Of a DNA stretch of 64,000 nt, positions 42,962 through 51,640 are shown piece after piece. The position numbers and the translations under genes are program-made. This stretch comes from Paenibacillus sp. PK3_47 (GTDB lineage: Bacteria; Bacillota; Bacilli; Paenibacillales; Paenibacillaceae). Positions within the stretch are counted from its first letter, which is position 1. The number at the start of each line of letters is the position of its first letter. Under the pieces are notes generated by a model. It had not been told where the DNA came from, did no database searches, and worked only from the letters and a program-made list of their open reading frames with translations. Where the stretch lies: the NCBI RefSeq assembly GCF_023520895.1, contig NZ_CP026029.1, positions 5,022,001 through 5,086,000 on the forward strand, in the 5' to 3' direction.

Positions 42962-43327
42962 CTACCGGTGCTCTGCAAGCTGCACTTCAAACCCGTCAGG
43001 GTCCAGAATATAGAAGAACTGCAGATGAGGGTTGGGCGCAACAGGTCCGCGGGCTACCGAAATGCCGTTAGTTTGCAAATACGCAATAGACTCCTCTACC
43101 GACGCTACTTCGAACCCGATAGACACACCGCTTTCCGGCGTAAGTGCCGGATCAGACCCTTGAATCAGCTCGATTTTGGGCTGGCCCGCCGTACCTAGCA
43201 TTACAATCTGTCTGCCTCTGCTCTCAAATTTGCGTTCGACTGGAAGCCCCAGGATCTGATGGTAAAAATGAAGGGATGCCTCCAGATCGCGCACCCTGAG
43301 CGTAATCCAGTTCATGCTAAGGATCAT
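42962..43327 (-). CDS. VOC (glyoxalase/dioxygenase-like) family protein
   Basis: A 121-residue single-domain vicinal oxygen chelate protein with two beta-alpha-beta-beta-beta modules: WITLRVRDLEASLHFYHQILGLPVE and GFEVASVEESIAYLQTNG, ending in FFYILDPDGFEVQLAEH. The metal-ligand pattern (Glu in IELIQ and EVQL) is partly present. Exact reaction unknown; such proteins include glyoxalase-like and antibiotic-binding members. Start ATG 43327 follows ggaaggag; ATG 43315 is an alternative. Confidence 0.82.
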   Translation of the reverse strand: MILSMNWITLRVRDLEASLHFYHQILGLPVERKFESRGRQIVMLGTAGQPKIELIQGSDPALTPESGVSIGFEVASVEESIAYLQTNGISVARGPVAPNPHLQFFYILDPDGFEVQLAEHR

Positions 43328-43494
43328 CGTTTTATTGCTCCTTCCGTTATTTCATATGCTGTCCATTATACTTCATTTCGGACTCAAACAAACGGGAGAG
43401 CAAAGATGCAGTCAGTACATTAATTATTGCCGGCGCTGTATTTTTTCGTTACAGTTTATTATTATGACAATACAGTTTACACAGGAGGTTCATC

Positions 43495-43860
43495 GTGAAC
43501 ATATCAAAGCTGGAAGTGAATGGGGTAAGTGTTGCAGTGGTGAACAGCAGTGAGACGGTTATAATTGATGTTCAGTCTGCGCTCGATTTCATGGCCACTG
43601 TACGGTATGAGACCGGCTGTGACCGCATCGTGATGGACAAGTCTCTGCTAAGCGAAAGCTTCTTCGATTTAAAAACACGGCTTGCGGGTGAAATACTCCA
43701 AAAGTTCGTTAATTACTATGTGAAGGCTGCTGTAGTGGGTGACTTTTCAGTGTATTCCAACAAAAGCCTGAAGGATTTTATCTACGAGTGCAATAACGGG
43801 AAGGACTTCTTTTTCCTGTCGGATGAACAGCAGGCGCTGGATAAGCTGAGCAGGGTCTGA
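43495..43860 (+). CDS. DUF4180 domain protein
   Basis: A 121-residue cytoplasmic protein resembling DUF4180: TVIIDVQSALDFMATVRYETGCDRIVMDKSLLSESFFDLKTRLAGEILQKFVNY (in segments) and KSLKDFIYECNNGKDFFFL. No catalytic motif known. GTG start with caggaggttcatc upstream. Monocistronic, with its own terminator. Function unknown. Confidence 0.8.
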   Translation: MNISKLEVNGVSVAVVNSSETVIIDVQSALDFMATVRYETGCDRIVMDKSLLSESFFDLKTRLAGEILQKFVNYYVKAAVVGDFSVYSNKSLKDFIYECNNGKDFFFLSDEQQALDKLSRV

Positions 43861-43868
43861 CATTATGG

Positions 43869-43890
43869 AAACGGCTGAAAGGCCGTTTTT
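43869..43890 (+). terminator. Terminator after the DUF4180 gene
   Basis: AAACGGC, loop TGAAAG, GCCGTTT followed by TT. Confidence 0.8.
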
Positions 43891-44021
43891 ACATGTCGGG
43901 TGCCGCGAAAACTTAACTATATATTTACATTTTTCCAGTAACATTTGTAACTGACGCAGCGGCCGTAAAGAGATAATAATAGGCGTGTAAGCGTTTTTAT
44001 AACCTGACTGGGGGAATTTAA

Positions 44022-44573
44022 GTGAAGAAAGTTACAAAGTTATTGCTTGTCGCCGGAATGGCTCTTACCGTTGCCGGAGTTGGGAACAGCGGTGCATTGA
44101 ACCATGTCTCATCAGCTGCCAGTGCACCGCTCAAGGTGGGCCGGGTGGAGGCTGCGGCTCATGGTACGAAATGCTTTACAGTAGCCGTTGCGGTCGTTCA
44201 GAATGGTGTAATTGTGGCAGCTTCCCTGGATGATTATCAGTTCCTGAGCACAGATGTGGCCAAGGGAGTGCCTAACTCTGACTCTGATTTCGGTGAGAAT
44301 TACAAAGACCCTGCAGTCGTTCTGGCTTCTAAGAGAGCCAACAATACTTATTACAGTGAGCATATGAAAGAGGCGGCGAAGTCCACAGTTGCTTATGACA
44401 AGAATCTGGCAGCCATCGAGAAATTTGCCACAGGCAGAACGGTCAAATCGCTGGAAGCGACCCTTACCCACAAGAGCAAGGAGCAGGTGGTGGATGCCGT
44501 CAGCGGAGCTACGCTAGTCGATACACACGGCTACCTGACAGCGATTCTTAATGCGGCCAAGGCTGCCAAATAA
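44022..44573 (+). CDS. Exported protein with FMN-binding-like C-terminus
   Basis: A 183-residue protein with a signal peptide (KKVTKLLLVAGMALTVAGVG, cleavage probably in the SSAASA region). The segment FTVAVAVVQNGVIVAASLDDY and the end VVDAVSGATLVDTHGYLTAILNAAK resemble extracytoplasmic FMN-binding domains, where the DxxSGAT motif is the threonine flavinylation site in related proteins. The fit is partial and the domain call is uncertain. It starts with GTG 44022 after tgggggaa. No ApbE-like gene is in the window. Confidence 0.6.
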   Translation: MKKVTKLLLVAGMALTVAGVGNSGALNHVSSAASAPLKVGRVEAAAHGTKCFTVAVAVVQNGVIVAASLDDYQFLSTDVAKGVPNSDSDFGENYKDPAVVLASKRANNTYYSEHMKEAAKSTVAYDKNLAAIEKFATGRTVKSLEATLTHKSKEQVVDAVSGATLVDTHGYLTAILNAAKAAK

Positions 44574-44654
44574 GCTGGAATCTTTTCTCTATGATATAGA
44601 ATATTTTAACCCTGGGCCAAGGAATGGTATGATAGATACCGGGGTGAGAATGAA

Positions 44655-45278
44655 ATGACTAATGAAACAACAAATGAGGAAAAAAACGGGAACCAGCCGG
44701 AGATGACCCAGGAGAAGTGGAATGAGCTTGTCCAGGCAGTCTACCATAATGGTCTCGTAGCGTTGCGAATGAGCTTTGAGAGTGTTGAAGGACAAGTATC
44801 GAATTCCGAAGCATACGGTTCGGTCTTTTTGTATCGTGTGAAGGATAAGGCAAATGATGAATATGTCTGCGGTTTCTTCCTTCGTGAGATGGCATCCAGA
44901 TTCCAGTCCGGGAATGATCCTGCAGTCTGGATGGCTTCCTTCTTCCACGAATTGATGAAGACCAAGGGAGGCAGACCTCTTCCTAAGCCGCCAACCAATG
45001 AGGACGAAGCCAAGGCAGTCATTGATAATGAAGTGGTTCCGCTTTGCATTGCGGCTGTCCGTGAAGAGTTCGCTCCTGAGCAGGTACATGCGGGGCTGGC
45101 GCTCAATCCTGAGCATGGTCCGGTCTTTGAAGCAGGCTTCCCGGCGATCACAGAAGGCCATAATGTCTGTGCCATTCCACTGCATTTCCTGCTGACACAC
45201 TACCAGCTCAACCGGGATCCGTCCGAGCTGCTGATTCAAGGCTTGTACAACATCCGCAAAGAACACGGGCTGGAGTAG
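44655..45278 (+). CDS. Conserved hypothetical protein
   Basis: A 207-residue soluble, acidic protein without membrane segments or signal peptide. Recognisable stretches are WNELVQAVYHNGLVALRMSFE, DEYVCGFFLREMASRF and NVCAIPLHFLLTHYQLNRDP. I do not recognise a family. The start ATG 44655 is preceded by ggggtgag. It lies between the FMN-binding-like gene and a convergent methyltransferase, with a terminator shared at 45309. Confidence 0.7.
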   Translation: MTNETTNEEKNGNQPEMTQEKWNELVQAVYHNGLVALRMSFESVEGQVSNSEAYGSVFLYRVKDKANDEYVCGFFLREMASRFQSGNDPAVWMASFFHELMKTKGGRPLPKPPTNEDEAKAVIDNEVVPLCIAAVREEFAPEQVHAGLALNPEHGPVFEAGFPAITEGHNVCAIPLHFLLTHYQLNRDPSELLIQGLYNIRKEHGLE

Positions 45279-45308
45279 CATCATCACACAGATGTGCTGG
45301 GCAGACCC

Positions 45309-45336
45309 AAAAGAACGACGGCGACGTCGTTCTTTT
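45309..45336. terminator. Bidirectional terminator between convergent genes
   Basis: AAAAGAACGACG and CGTCGTTCTTTT form a perfect 12-bp stem; T and A runs flank both sides. It overlaps the stop of the methyltransferase gene. Confidence 0.88.
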
Positions 45337-46066
45337 ATTTTGCGCTTTTCCGGGCTCTGATAAATAAAAATTGCGGCCTCCGGGTCAGCTTGTCATAGCT
45401 CTCAGGCAGTGCCTTCCGGAAATCCTCTGTCGGCATCGGCTCCAGCATCGCATCGAGAGTAAAGCCGGCTTCCAGTAGAGAACTGATGATGCTGCCAAGC
45501 GGCCTTCTGTAGAACTGAACCTGCACTGGCCCAGTAGCGGTATCCCATTCATCATCCAGCAGCTCGGTAAGGAAGTAGTTCTCCCTCTTGAACACGGTAA
45601 AATCCATAAAAGGGTGATGTACTGAAAAAACGAGTGTGCCATCCGGTTTCAGCACCCGGTAAAATTCACGCAGCACGGGGTTCCAGTCCTTCAAATAGTG
45701 CAGCGCCAGCGAGGAGACCACAATATCCGTTGAGTCATCCCTTATAAAATCAAGCGGCTCATTCAGGTCAGCACAGACGAGCCGGGCCCGCTCTCCGACT
45801 CTTTTGCGCGTCATCTCGATCATGGCCGGACTGAAATCGACAGCTGTTACCTCAGCCGCCCCCTGTTCCAGCAGCCACCCTGTATACCAGCCTGCCGCGC
45901 AGCCTGCATCGAGTATGGTTTTGCCGGCGGCATCTGGCAGCAGAGACAGGGTAGCCGGCCGCTCATAGTAGGCGTTGTAAGGCTTGTTGTCTACATCACT
46001 GAAGTAGTATTCCGCCATTTGTTCATAAGAACCAAGAGATACAGAATCCTGATGCATATTCATCAT
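45335..46066 (-). CDS. Class I SAM-dependent methyltransferase
   Basis: A 243-residue UbiE/Methyltransf_11-like protein: motif I TILDAGCAAGWYTGWLLEQGA (shown as parts), VTAVDFSPAMIEMTRKR, LNEPLDF, IVVSSLALHYLKDW and VLKPDGTLVFSVHHPF. The adenosyl-methionine binding glycine loop is DAGCAAG rather than the usual GxGxG but fits. Substrate unknown. It is convergent with the hypothetical gene and transcribed in the same direction as the M3 peptidase upstream of it. Confidence 0.85.
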   Translation of the reverse strand: MMNMHQDSVSLGSYEQMAEYYFSDVDNKPYNAYYERPATLSLLPDAAGKTILDAGCAAGWYTGWLLEQGAAEVTAVDFSPAMIEMTRKRVGERARLVCADLNEPLDFIRDDSTDIVVSSLALHYLKDWNPVLREFYRVLKPDGTLVFSVHHPFMDFTVFKRENYFLTELLDDEWDTATGPVQVQFYRRPLGSIISSLLEAGFTLDAMLEPMPTEDFRKALPESYDKLTRRPQFLFIRARKSAK

Positions 46067-46162
46067 CCTTTTCTTCGTAGCTTCAATTATCCGGTGAACT
46101 CGTGGGTGCCTGTTAATTCTACCATAATAGGGCAGAACCGTTCACATAAAGGAAAGGCAAAC

Positions 46163-46202
46163 AGTCCCATGATTCGCTTGAGGCCAATCAATGGGACTGT
46201 CT
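46163..46202 (-). terminator. Hairpin after the M3 peptidase gene
   Basis: ACAGTCCCAT and ATGGGACTGT form a 10-bp stem with a long loop. On the minus strand it is followed only by TTTGCC, so termination may be weak. Confidence 0.5.
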
Positions 46203-46228
46203 TTTATCGATGCACAATTATTTATGGC

Positions 46229-47932
46229 TTAGAGCGCCTTATCGTCAATACTGTCCAGCCAGCCTTCAATATCGCCGATTACGGAGCCGACGCAGCCGTC
46301 TTCAAAAGGAGAGATCAGTCCCGCCAGCTGCACCAGCTCGACAAAAGACTTGCTGCCCCCGGCCCGGCAGAGCTGCAGATAATCGTTCCAGGCGGACTTG
46401 AAATCCTCATTCGAACGTTTCCAGAACTGAAAGGCGCAAATCTGGGCCAGCGTGTAGTCAATGTAATAGAACGGCGAGCGGAAGATATGTGTCTGTTTCT
46501 GCCAGAAGCCGCCCTGCTCCAGATAAGCATTGCCCGCATAATCACGGTGAGGCAAGTATTTCTGTTCAATCTCTCTCCAGGCCTGTTTGCGTTCCTGAGG
46601 AGTCGCCTCCGGATGCTCATATACAAAATGCTGGAATTCATCCACAGAGACGCCGTATGGAATGAACTCAAGCCCTGAGGACAAGTGATTGAAGCGGTAT
46701 TTATCAGCCTCTTCTTCAAAGAATAGACTCATCCACGGCCAGGCAAAAAACTCCATGCTCATCGAATGGATCTCTGCTGCTTCATAGGTCGGGAAAGCAT
46801 ACTCAGGCACCTCGATGTTCCGGCTTTCATAGACCTGGAAGGCATGCCCGACTTCATGGGTCAGGACATCGATATCACCTGACGTTCCGTTGAAATTGGA
46901 AAAAATAAAAGGTGCCTTGTACTCGCTGAGATAGGTGCAGTAACCGCCGAACTGCTTGCCTTTTTTACTGACAAGATCCATCAGCTCATTCTCCTGCATA
47001 AAGCTGAAGAACTCGCCGGTTTCCGGGGAGAGCTCCTGGTACATCTTCGCACCGTTGGCTACAATCCACTCCGGATTGCCTTTGGGTGCAGCATTGCCGG
47101 TGGTAAACTGAAGGCCTTCATCATAGAATGTGAGTCCGGACAGGCCCAGGCGTTCAGCCTGCCGCTGCTTCAGCTTGCTGGCGGCCGGAACGATATGCTC
47201 AAGCACCTGCTTACGGAAATTGGCAACCATCTCCGCATTATAATCCGTACGCATCATCCGGTCATATCCCAGTTCAACAAAGCTTGGATAGCCGAGCTTG
47301 GCGGCGATTCCAGCACGGACTTTGACAAGCTCATCATAAATGCGGTCAAATTCCGCTTCGTTTGCGGACATAAAGGCATAGCGGGCTTCCGAAGCACGCT
47401 TGCGCATTTCACGGTCAGTCGACAGTTCAAACGGCGTGAGCTGGGATAAAGTCCGCTCTTCACCTTCAAACCGGATTTTGGCAGAGGCGATGAGCTGGGT
47501 GTATTCCGTGGAGAGCTTGTTCTCCGTTTGCAGATCCTCAATAATTTCCGGACTGAAGGTCTTGAGTGAAATTTCGGCCATTTTCAGCAGCTGCGGACTA
47601 TATTCCTGTTCAAATTCCGCTCTGAATCTGGACTGAACCAGCGCCCGGTAATAATCTGTTATGTATTCCTGAATCACCGGACCGATCTCATCCATATAAT
47701 CCTGTTCCGCTTTGTAGAATTCATCCTCTGTATTAATGGAGTGACGGATATACACGAGGTTCTGCATCGTATCAAAGGAATTGCGCAGCTTATTGATGCC
47801 GTTGACCGCGGCTTTCTGCTCCTCCAGACTGTCAGCCTGCAGGCCTTTCAGCAGTTCTGTGAATTCCTGCTTTAACTGCTCCACATCAGGACGTTCATAG
47901 CGGTATTCTGTAAATTTCATGAAATGATCCAC
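46229..47932 (-). CDS. M3 family oligoendopeptidase (PepF-like)
   Basis: Cytoplasmic zinc peptidase of 567 residues that cleaves short peptides. The metal site is LTHEVGHAFQVYES (HExxH with the third ligand Glu about 25 residues on, in YEAAEIHSMSMEFFAWPWM). N-terminal helical region typical of the family (FTEYRYERPDVEQLKQEF). GTG 47932 has a ribosome binding site too close; ATG 47920 (MKFTEYRY) is an alternative start. Substrate range unknown. Confidence 0.92.
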   Translation of the reverse strand: MDHFMKFTEYRYERPDVEQLKQEFTELLKGLQADSLEEQKAAVNGINKLRNSFDTMQNLVYIRHSINTEDEFYKAEQDYMDEIGPVIQEYITDYYRALVQSRFRAEFEQEYSPQLLKMAEISLKTFSPEIIEDLQTENKLSTEYTQLIASAKIRFEGEERTLSQLTPFELSTDREMRKRASEARYAFMSANEAEFDRIYDELVKVRAGIAAKLGYPSFVELGYDRMMRTDYNAEMVANFRKQVLEHIVPAASKLKQRQAERLGLSGLTFYDEGLQFTTGNAAPKGNPEWIVANGAKMYQELSPETGEFFSFMQENELMDLVSKKGKQFGGYCTYLSEYKAPFIFSNFNGTSGDIDVLTHEVGHAFQVYESRNIEVPEYAFPTYEAAEIHSMSMEFFAWPWMSLFFEEEADKYRFNHLSSGLEFIPYGVSVDEFQHFVYEHPEATPQERKQAWREIEQKYLPHRDYAGNAYLEQGGFWQKQTHIFRSPFYYIDYTLAQICAFQFWKRSNEDFKSAWNDYLQLCRAGGSKSFVELVQLAGLISPFEDGCVGSVIGDIEGWLDSIDDKAL

Positions 47933-48002
47933 AACCTTTCTCTTCCATATGATTTTTATTATAATCTGTATACGTCAAAAACTAAATGGGAGGCACCCGA
48001 GC

Positions 48003-48473
48003 ATGATGAAATATGCGGCTGACAGCCCGGAAGAATATATCCATGCATTGCCTGAAGACCGCAAGGCAGCTATGGACAAGCTCAGAAAGACCATTAAGGA
48101 CCATCTTCCGGACGGGTATGAAGAAACGATGTACTGCGGAATGATTACATATGCCGTTCCCCATTCCCTGTATCCCCCGGGCTATCATGTGACTCCTGAG
48201 GATCCGCTCCCGCTGGTCAGTATTGCCTCACAGAAGAACTTTATCGCACTATACCACATGGGTCTCTATATGTATCCTGAGCTGCTGTCGTGGTTTCAGA
48301 GTGAATACCCCAAACATGTCCGCACAAAACTCGATATGGGCAAATCATGTATACGCCTCAAAAAGGTGGAGAGTATTCCATATGAGCTCATCGCCGAGCT
48401 GAGCGGGAAGATTACGGTCCAGGAGTACATTTCCCTTTACGAAAATCAAAAAGCAAAGCCGGATAAAAAATAA
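48003..48473 (+). CDS. DUF1801 domain protein
   Basis: A 156-residue protein with the DUF1801/YdhG-like pattern: SPEEYIHALPEDRKAAMDKLRKTIKDHLP, EETMYCGMITYAVP, NFIALYHMGLY and GKSCIRLKKVESIPYELIAEL. Related structures fold as small alpha/beta proteins of unknown or iron-chaperone-like function. The frame is open from 47949, but gggaggcaccc is 9 bases before ATG 48003. Divergent from the M3 peptidase gene. Confidence 0.83.
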   Translation: MMKYAADSPEEYIHALPEDRKAAMDKLRKTIKDHLPDGYEETMYCGMITYAVPHSLYPPGYHVTPEDPLPLVSIASQKNFIALYHMGLYMYPELLSWFQSEYPKHVRTKLDMGKSCIRLKKVESIPYELIAELSGKITVQEYISLYENQKAKPDKK

Positions 48474-48497
48474 TCAGTTGTACTCTAAAAAATGAAG

Positions 48498-48524
48498 CAG
48501 CCACGTCAAATGACGTGGCTGTTT
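48498..48524. terminator. Terminator between DUF1801 and GT8 genes
   Basis: CAGCCACGTCA and TGACGTGGCTG form an 11-bp stem with a two-base loop, followed by TTT; usable from both sides. Confidence 0.8.
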
Positions 48525-48543
48525 AACTATGGCCGTGTGGCGT

Positions 48544-49545
48544 CTATAAGAGTTTCCTGATTCCCGACGGGCGCAGCAGCCTGACTTTTCCGGACTTCAT
48601 TACATGGTGCCGGCGGCTTTTACCGGGTCTGGCCACTCTTAATTTGGAGAAGATCACGTGTGCTCTTGCCCGGCGTTTAGCCCGGAGCTTGAGCTTGCGG
48701 ATTCTTTTCAGACGCAAATTTACATAACGGACCTTACGTTTTCTCCTTTTTCTGATGGCTCTAAATGGACTCCAGGGGGTAAGTCGCAGGTACTTGCGGT
48801 ACAGGCCCCAGCCGGGAGATTCCTGATCCCAAGATTTAACAGGACCGGCAAAGTGGACGATTTTACTGCTGTAATTATGGTCGGGAATGGTCAGGTTGAA
48901 GAAATTATAATGTAAATCAAGCGGAAGATAATTGCCGCCGAAAACCGCGTTCAGCGCATCCTGATCCGGCATGGTGGAATCGGGGTAATTGCGCAAAAAG
49001 TTGATGGTTTCCTGATACCAGGTTACATGGCTGCGGATATTGTTCAGCGAGAACAGGACCACTCCAGAGTTGAAATACAGGTCAGGATTGAGTCCCTTAT
49101 CATGGATGACATGGGCGACCTCCCGGATACCCTGATCCCAGACTGCCCCAAGGTAGTGGTGCTGCAAATCAGTGTTCCACAGCTCGGCAAGATCCATGTT
49201 CACGAGTACATCGCAGTCGAGATAGATGATTTTCTCCACTTCTACTAATGCGGGGAGCAGCAGGCGGTACATGCATGCCGGGGTCCATATATTAATCGAG
49301 TTTACGGCAGCCATCACCTGAAGCATCTCTTCGGGCAGCACAATGGGATAAAAGTTAATTGTATGTTTGTACCGGGCAGTCAGCTGGAGAAGCTTCTGTT
49401 TGTTTTCGTCTGTCAAAGTCTCATCATGCAGGATGTGCACATTGACCGGTGAAGCCGTATTGTTGAACACTGATGCAAGAACCACACCGGCATGCTCGGC
49501 ATAACGGCCGTCCTTATCCTGTAAAGCCAAGGCAAGTTGTATCAT
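48544..49545 (-). CDS. Glycosyltransferase family 8 with a basic C-terminal tail
   Basis: A 333-residue retaining glycosyltransferase. The GT8 core has HAGVVLASVFNNT, the DxD metal motif in IIYLDCDVLVNMDLAELWN, YFNSGVVLFSLNN, DQDALNAVF and HFAGPVKSWDQESPGWG. The last 75 or so residues are extremely rich in Arg and Lys (RKRRKRKVRYVNLRLKRIRK), unlike typical GT8 proteins, and could bind membranes or nucleic acid. ATG 49545 follows aagaggttgc; the frame upstream to 49602 is unlikely to be used. Acceptor unknown; no cell-wall glycan cluster is adjacent. Confidence 0.85.
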   Translation of the reverse strand: MIQLALALQDKDGRYAEHAGVVLASVFNNTASPVNVHILHDETLTDENKQKLLQLTARYKHTINFYPIVLPEEMLQVMAAVNSINIWTPACMYRLLLPALVEVEKIIYLDCDVLVNMDLAELWNTDLQHHYLGAVWDQGIREVAHVIHDKGLNPDLYFNSGVVLFSLNNIRSHVTWYQETINFLRNYPDSTMPDQDALNAVFGGNYLPLDLHYNFFNLTIPDHNYSSKIVHFAGPVKSWDQESPGWGLYRKYLRLTPWSPFRAIRKRRKRKVRYVNLRLKRIRKLKLRAKRRARAHVIFSKLRVARPGKSRRHHVMKSGKVRLLRPSGIRKLL

Positions 49546-49767
49546 TTGCGGCAACCTCTTTTCCCTTTTTTGTACGAATGTACCACAGTATACGTTTGTC
49601 ACGGGTCCGTGGAGAAGGCGGATTACCCGCGTTATTCACCCAATTCAGGGAATCAGTTCAAGCCAGGCGGCTTTTTATGCAGTTCATTTTGAAGGGAATG
49701 TTTCACAATACCTTACATCGGTTAGATATAAATCAGACTTAACAACAACACAGAGGAGCTGATCATT

Positions 49768-50031
49768 ATGTTAAAAGTCAAAACTATGTTTCTAACAGTA
49801 CTCATTGTTTCAAGTCTTGGTGCAACGGCAGCCTTTGCAGATCCAGTAGACAATACGGATGCCAATAATGCGGCTGCAACCACCACAACTGAAGTGCAAG
49901 CTGCAGACAACAATGATGATGAGGATCACGGTAACTGGGGCCTGCTTGGTCTCTTGGGACTCGCCGGACTGGCCGGTTTGAAACGCCGTGACCGGGATGT
50001 CCATGTGAACCGGACGACAGATAGACATTAA
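49768..50031 (+). CDS. Small secreted protein with WGxxGxxxG C-terminal tail
   Basis: An 87-residue protein: signal peptide (1-25, SLGATAAFA), a short acidic Thr/Asn/Asp-rich middle (about 26-55), then NWGLLGLLGLAGLAGL followed by KRRDRD and a polar end. This W-G-x-x-G-x-x-x-G helix plus basic cluster has the layout of a C-terminal sorting or membrane-retention signal (WGxxGxxxG-CTERM type). No sorting enzyme is encoded nearby. ATG 49768 follows agaggagctg. Function unknown. Confidence 0.75.
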   Translation: MLKVKTMFLTVLIVSSLGATAAFADPVDNTDANNAAATTTTEVQAADNNDDEDHGNWGLLGLLGLAGLAGLKRRDRDVHVNRTTDRH

Positions 50032-50272
50032 TATTTAATTTTACAATAGATACACGAAGGGTGGAGTTGCAGCCATGCAGCTCCCTTTTCTATTGTCATA
50101 AAGGGCTAACCGAAAAAGCAATGAAAATGGCCTGAATGAAGATGTATAAAAATGTAATAAATGGTATGCAGAAATAAATCTGGATTCAGATTCAAAAACA
50201 GCTTATTTTGTTTATTCTAGTATATTAACAACATTAATAAATCAAACTTAAAACTTCTGGAGGTCAGTATTC

Positions 50273-51580
50273 ATGCAGATTCATAAACACACCAAGACTC
50301 TCTTAATTCCGGTTCTGCTGTTCGGGCTCGCAGCTACGGGCTGTACACCTAAACAAGCGGAAAGCTCTACCGCGAGCGCGGACGGGAAAGTCGAGATTGA
50401 TTTCTGGACATTCTGGGGTTCTGAAACCCGCCGTCCGATCATTGAGAAAATTATTAACGATTTTAACGCCTCACAAGACAAAATTATTGTAAAACATACA
50501 TATCTGCCCTGGGGAGATATCTGGACCAAAAACCTGGCTTCCATTGCCGCCAAAAATCCTGCCGATGTCATCATCAATGATATTGCCAGCGTGGACCAGC
50601 GGGCTTCCAAAAAACAAAATACGGAGCTGACCGCTTATCTGGAGCAGGACAATATTCAGGACCGTTTCTACGAAAGCCTCTGGGATAACGTGCTGTATGA
50701 AGATAAGGCTTACGCTATCCCGTTCAATACGGATACCCGGATGCTCTACTATAACAAGAAGGCATTCAGGGAGGCAGGACTTGATCCGGAGAAACCGCCG
50801 GCTACCTGGGCAGAGCTGGAGGAATACGCAATCAAGCTGGATAAAAAGAACGGTAACGTGTATGACCAGGTCGGCTTCCATCCGCTCTGGGGAGACTTTG
50901 GCATTGACAACTGGCTGCTGAATGCAGACGGCGGAAAAGGCTTTTTCGACAATGACAACAATATGTACATCAATACACCGGCCAAGGTAGAAGCCGTTAA
51001 CTGGATCAAATCCTGGAATGACCGGCTGGGCAAAAAGAACGTGGATGCCATGCAGGCGGAGTTCGGAAGCGAGCAGAGCAATCCGTTCATTTCCGGTAAA
51101 GTGGCGATGTGGATCCATCAGGGAACCTTTGCGACCCAGATCCGTGATTACGGAAAAGACATGGAGGTTGGCGTAGCACCGATTCCGGAAAAAACAGAAG
51201 GCTCCGGCCATTACAGCGGCGGCGGCGGGTTTGTGGCCGAAATCCCGTACGGTGCCAAACATCCGGATGAGGCATGGGAATTTATCAAGTATCTGACGGA
51301 TTATGACGCACAGAAGTACTGGGCGGTTAAAAACTTTGATAACGTAGCAAACAAGGAAGCGGCCAGCGATCCGGAACTGCTGAGTGATCCGATCTACAAG
51401 GCAGCCGTTGAGAACCTGGAAGTTACCACTCATTTCAGAGCACCGATTGCCGTACCTGACTTTAAAAATCTGATCACTCCGCAGATCGATTCCGCTCTGC
51501 TGGGCAATATTACTGCTGAAGAAGCTCTGGCCAAGGCTGAGACCGATGTGAAGAGCATGATACAGCAGGCAGGAAAATAA
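50273..51580 (+). CDS. Sugar ABC transporter substrate-binding lipoprotein (CUT1)
   Basis: Family 1 extracellular solute-binding protein, 435 residues, with lipobox LAATGC. Motifs include IDFWTFWGSETRRPIIEKII, YAIPFNTDTRMLYYNKKAFREAGLDP and FISGKVAMWIHQGTF. It captures a saccharide for the two following permeases. The exact sugar cannot be read. The ribosome binding site ctggaggtcag precedes ATG 50273. No ATPase gene is adjacent; CUT1 systems of Firmicutes commonly share MsmX. Confidence 0.9.
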   Translation: MQIHKHTKTLLIPVLLFGLAATGCTPKQAESSTASADGKVEIDFWTFWGSETRRPIIEKIINDFNASQDKIIVKHTYLPWGDIWTKNLASIAAKNPADVIINDIASVDQRASKKQNTELTAYLEQDNIQDRFYESLWDNVLYEDKAYAIPFNTDTRMLYYNKKAFREAGLDPEKPPATWAELEEYAIKLDKKNGNVYDQVGFHPLWGDFGIDNWLLNADGGKGFFDNDNNMYINTPAKVEAVNWIKSWNDRLGKKNVDAMQAEFGSEQSNPFISGKVAMWIHQGTFATQIRDYGKDMEVGVAPIPEKTEGSGHYSGGGGFVAEIPYGAKHPDEAWEFIKYLTDYDAQKYWAVKNFDNVANKEAASDPELLSDPIYKAAVENLEVTTHFRAPIAVPDFKNLITPQIDSALLGNITAEEALAKAETDVKSMIQQAGK

Positions 51581-51590
51581 AGAATTTGAC

Positions 51591-51622
51591 GATGGAATGT
51601 ATGGGCGGCCATACATTCCATC
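51591..51622 (+). other. Intercistronic hairpin between binding-protein and permease genes
   Basis: GATGGAATGTATG (51591-51603) and CATACATTCCATC (51610-51622) form a perfect 13-bp stem with loop GGCGGC. There is no T run, so it is more likely an mRNA-stabilising or processing element that raises binding protein over permease, as is known for many ABC operons. Confidence 0.7.
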
Positions 51623-51640
51623 ACTTATGAAGGGGGATAG

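Noticed and set aside
43926..43960. Pho box upstream of the FMN-binding-like gene
   Set aside because: One TTTACA is present but no second half-site falls at 11-base spacing.
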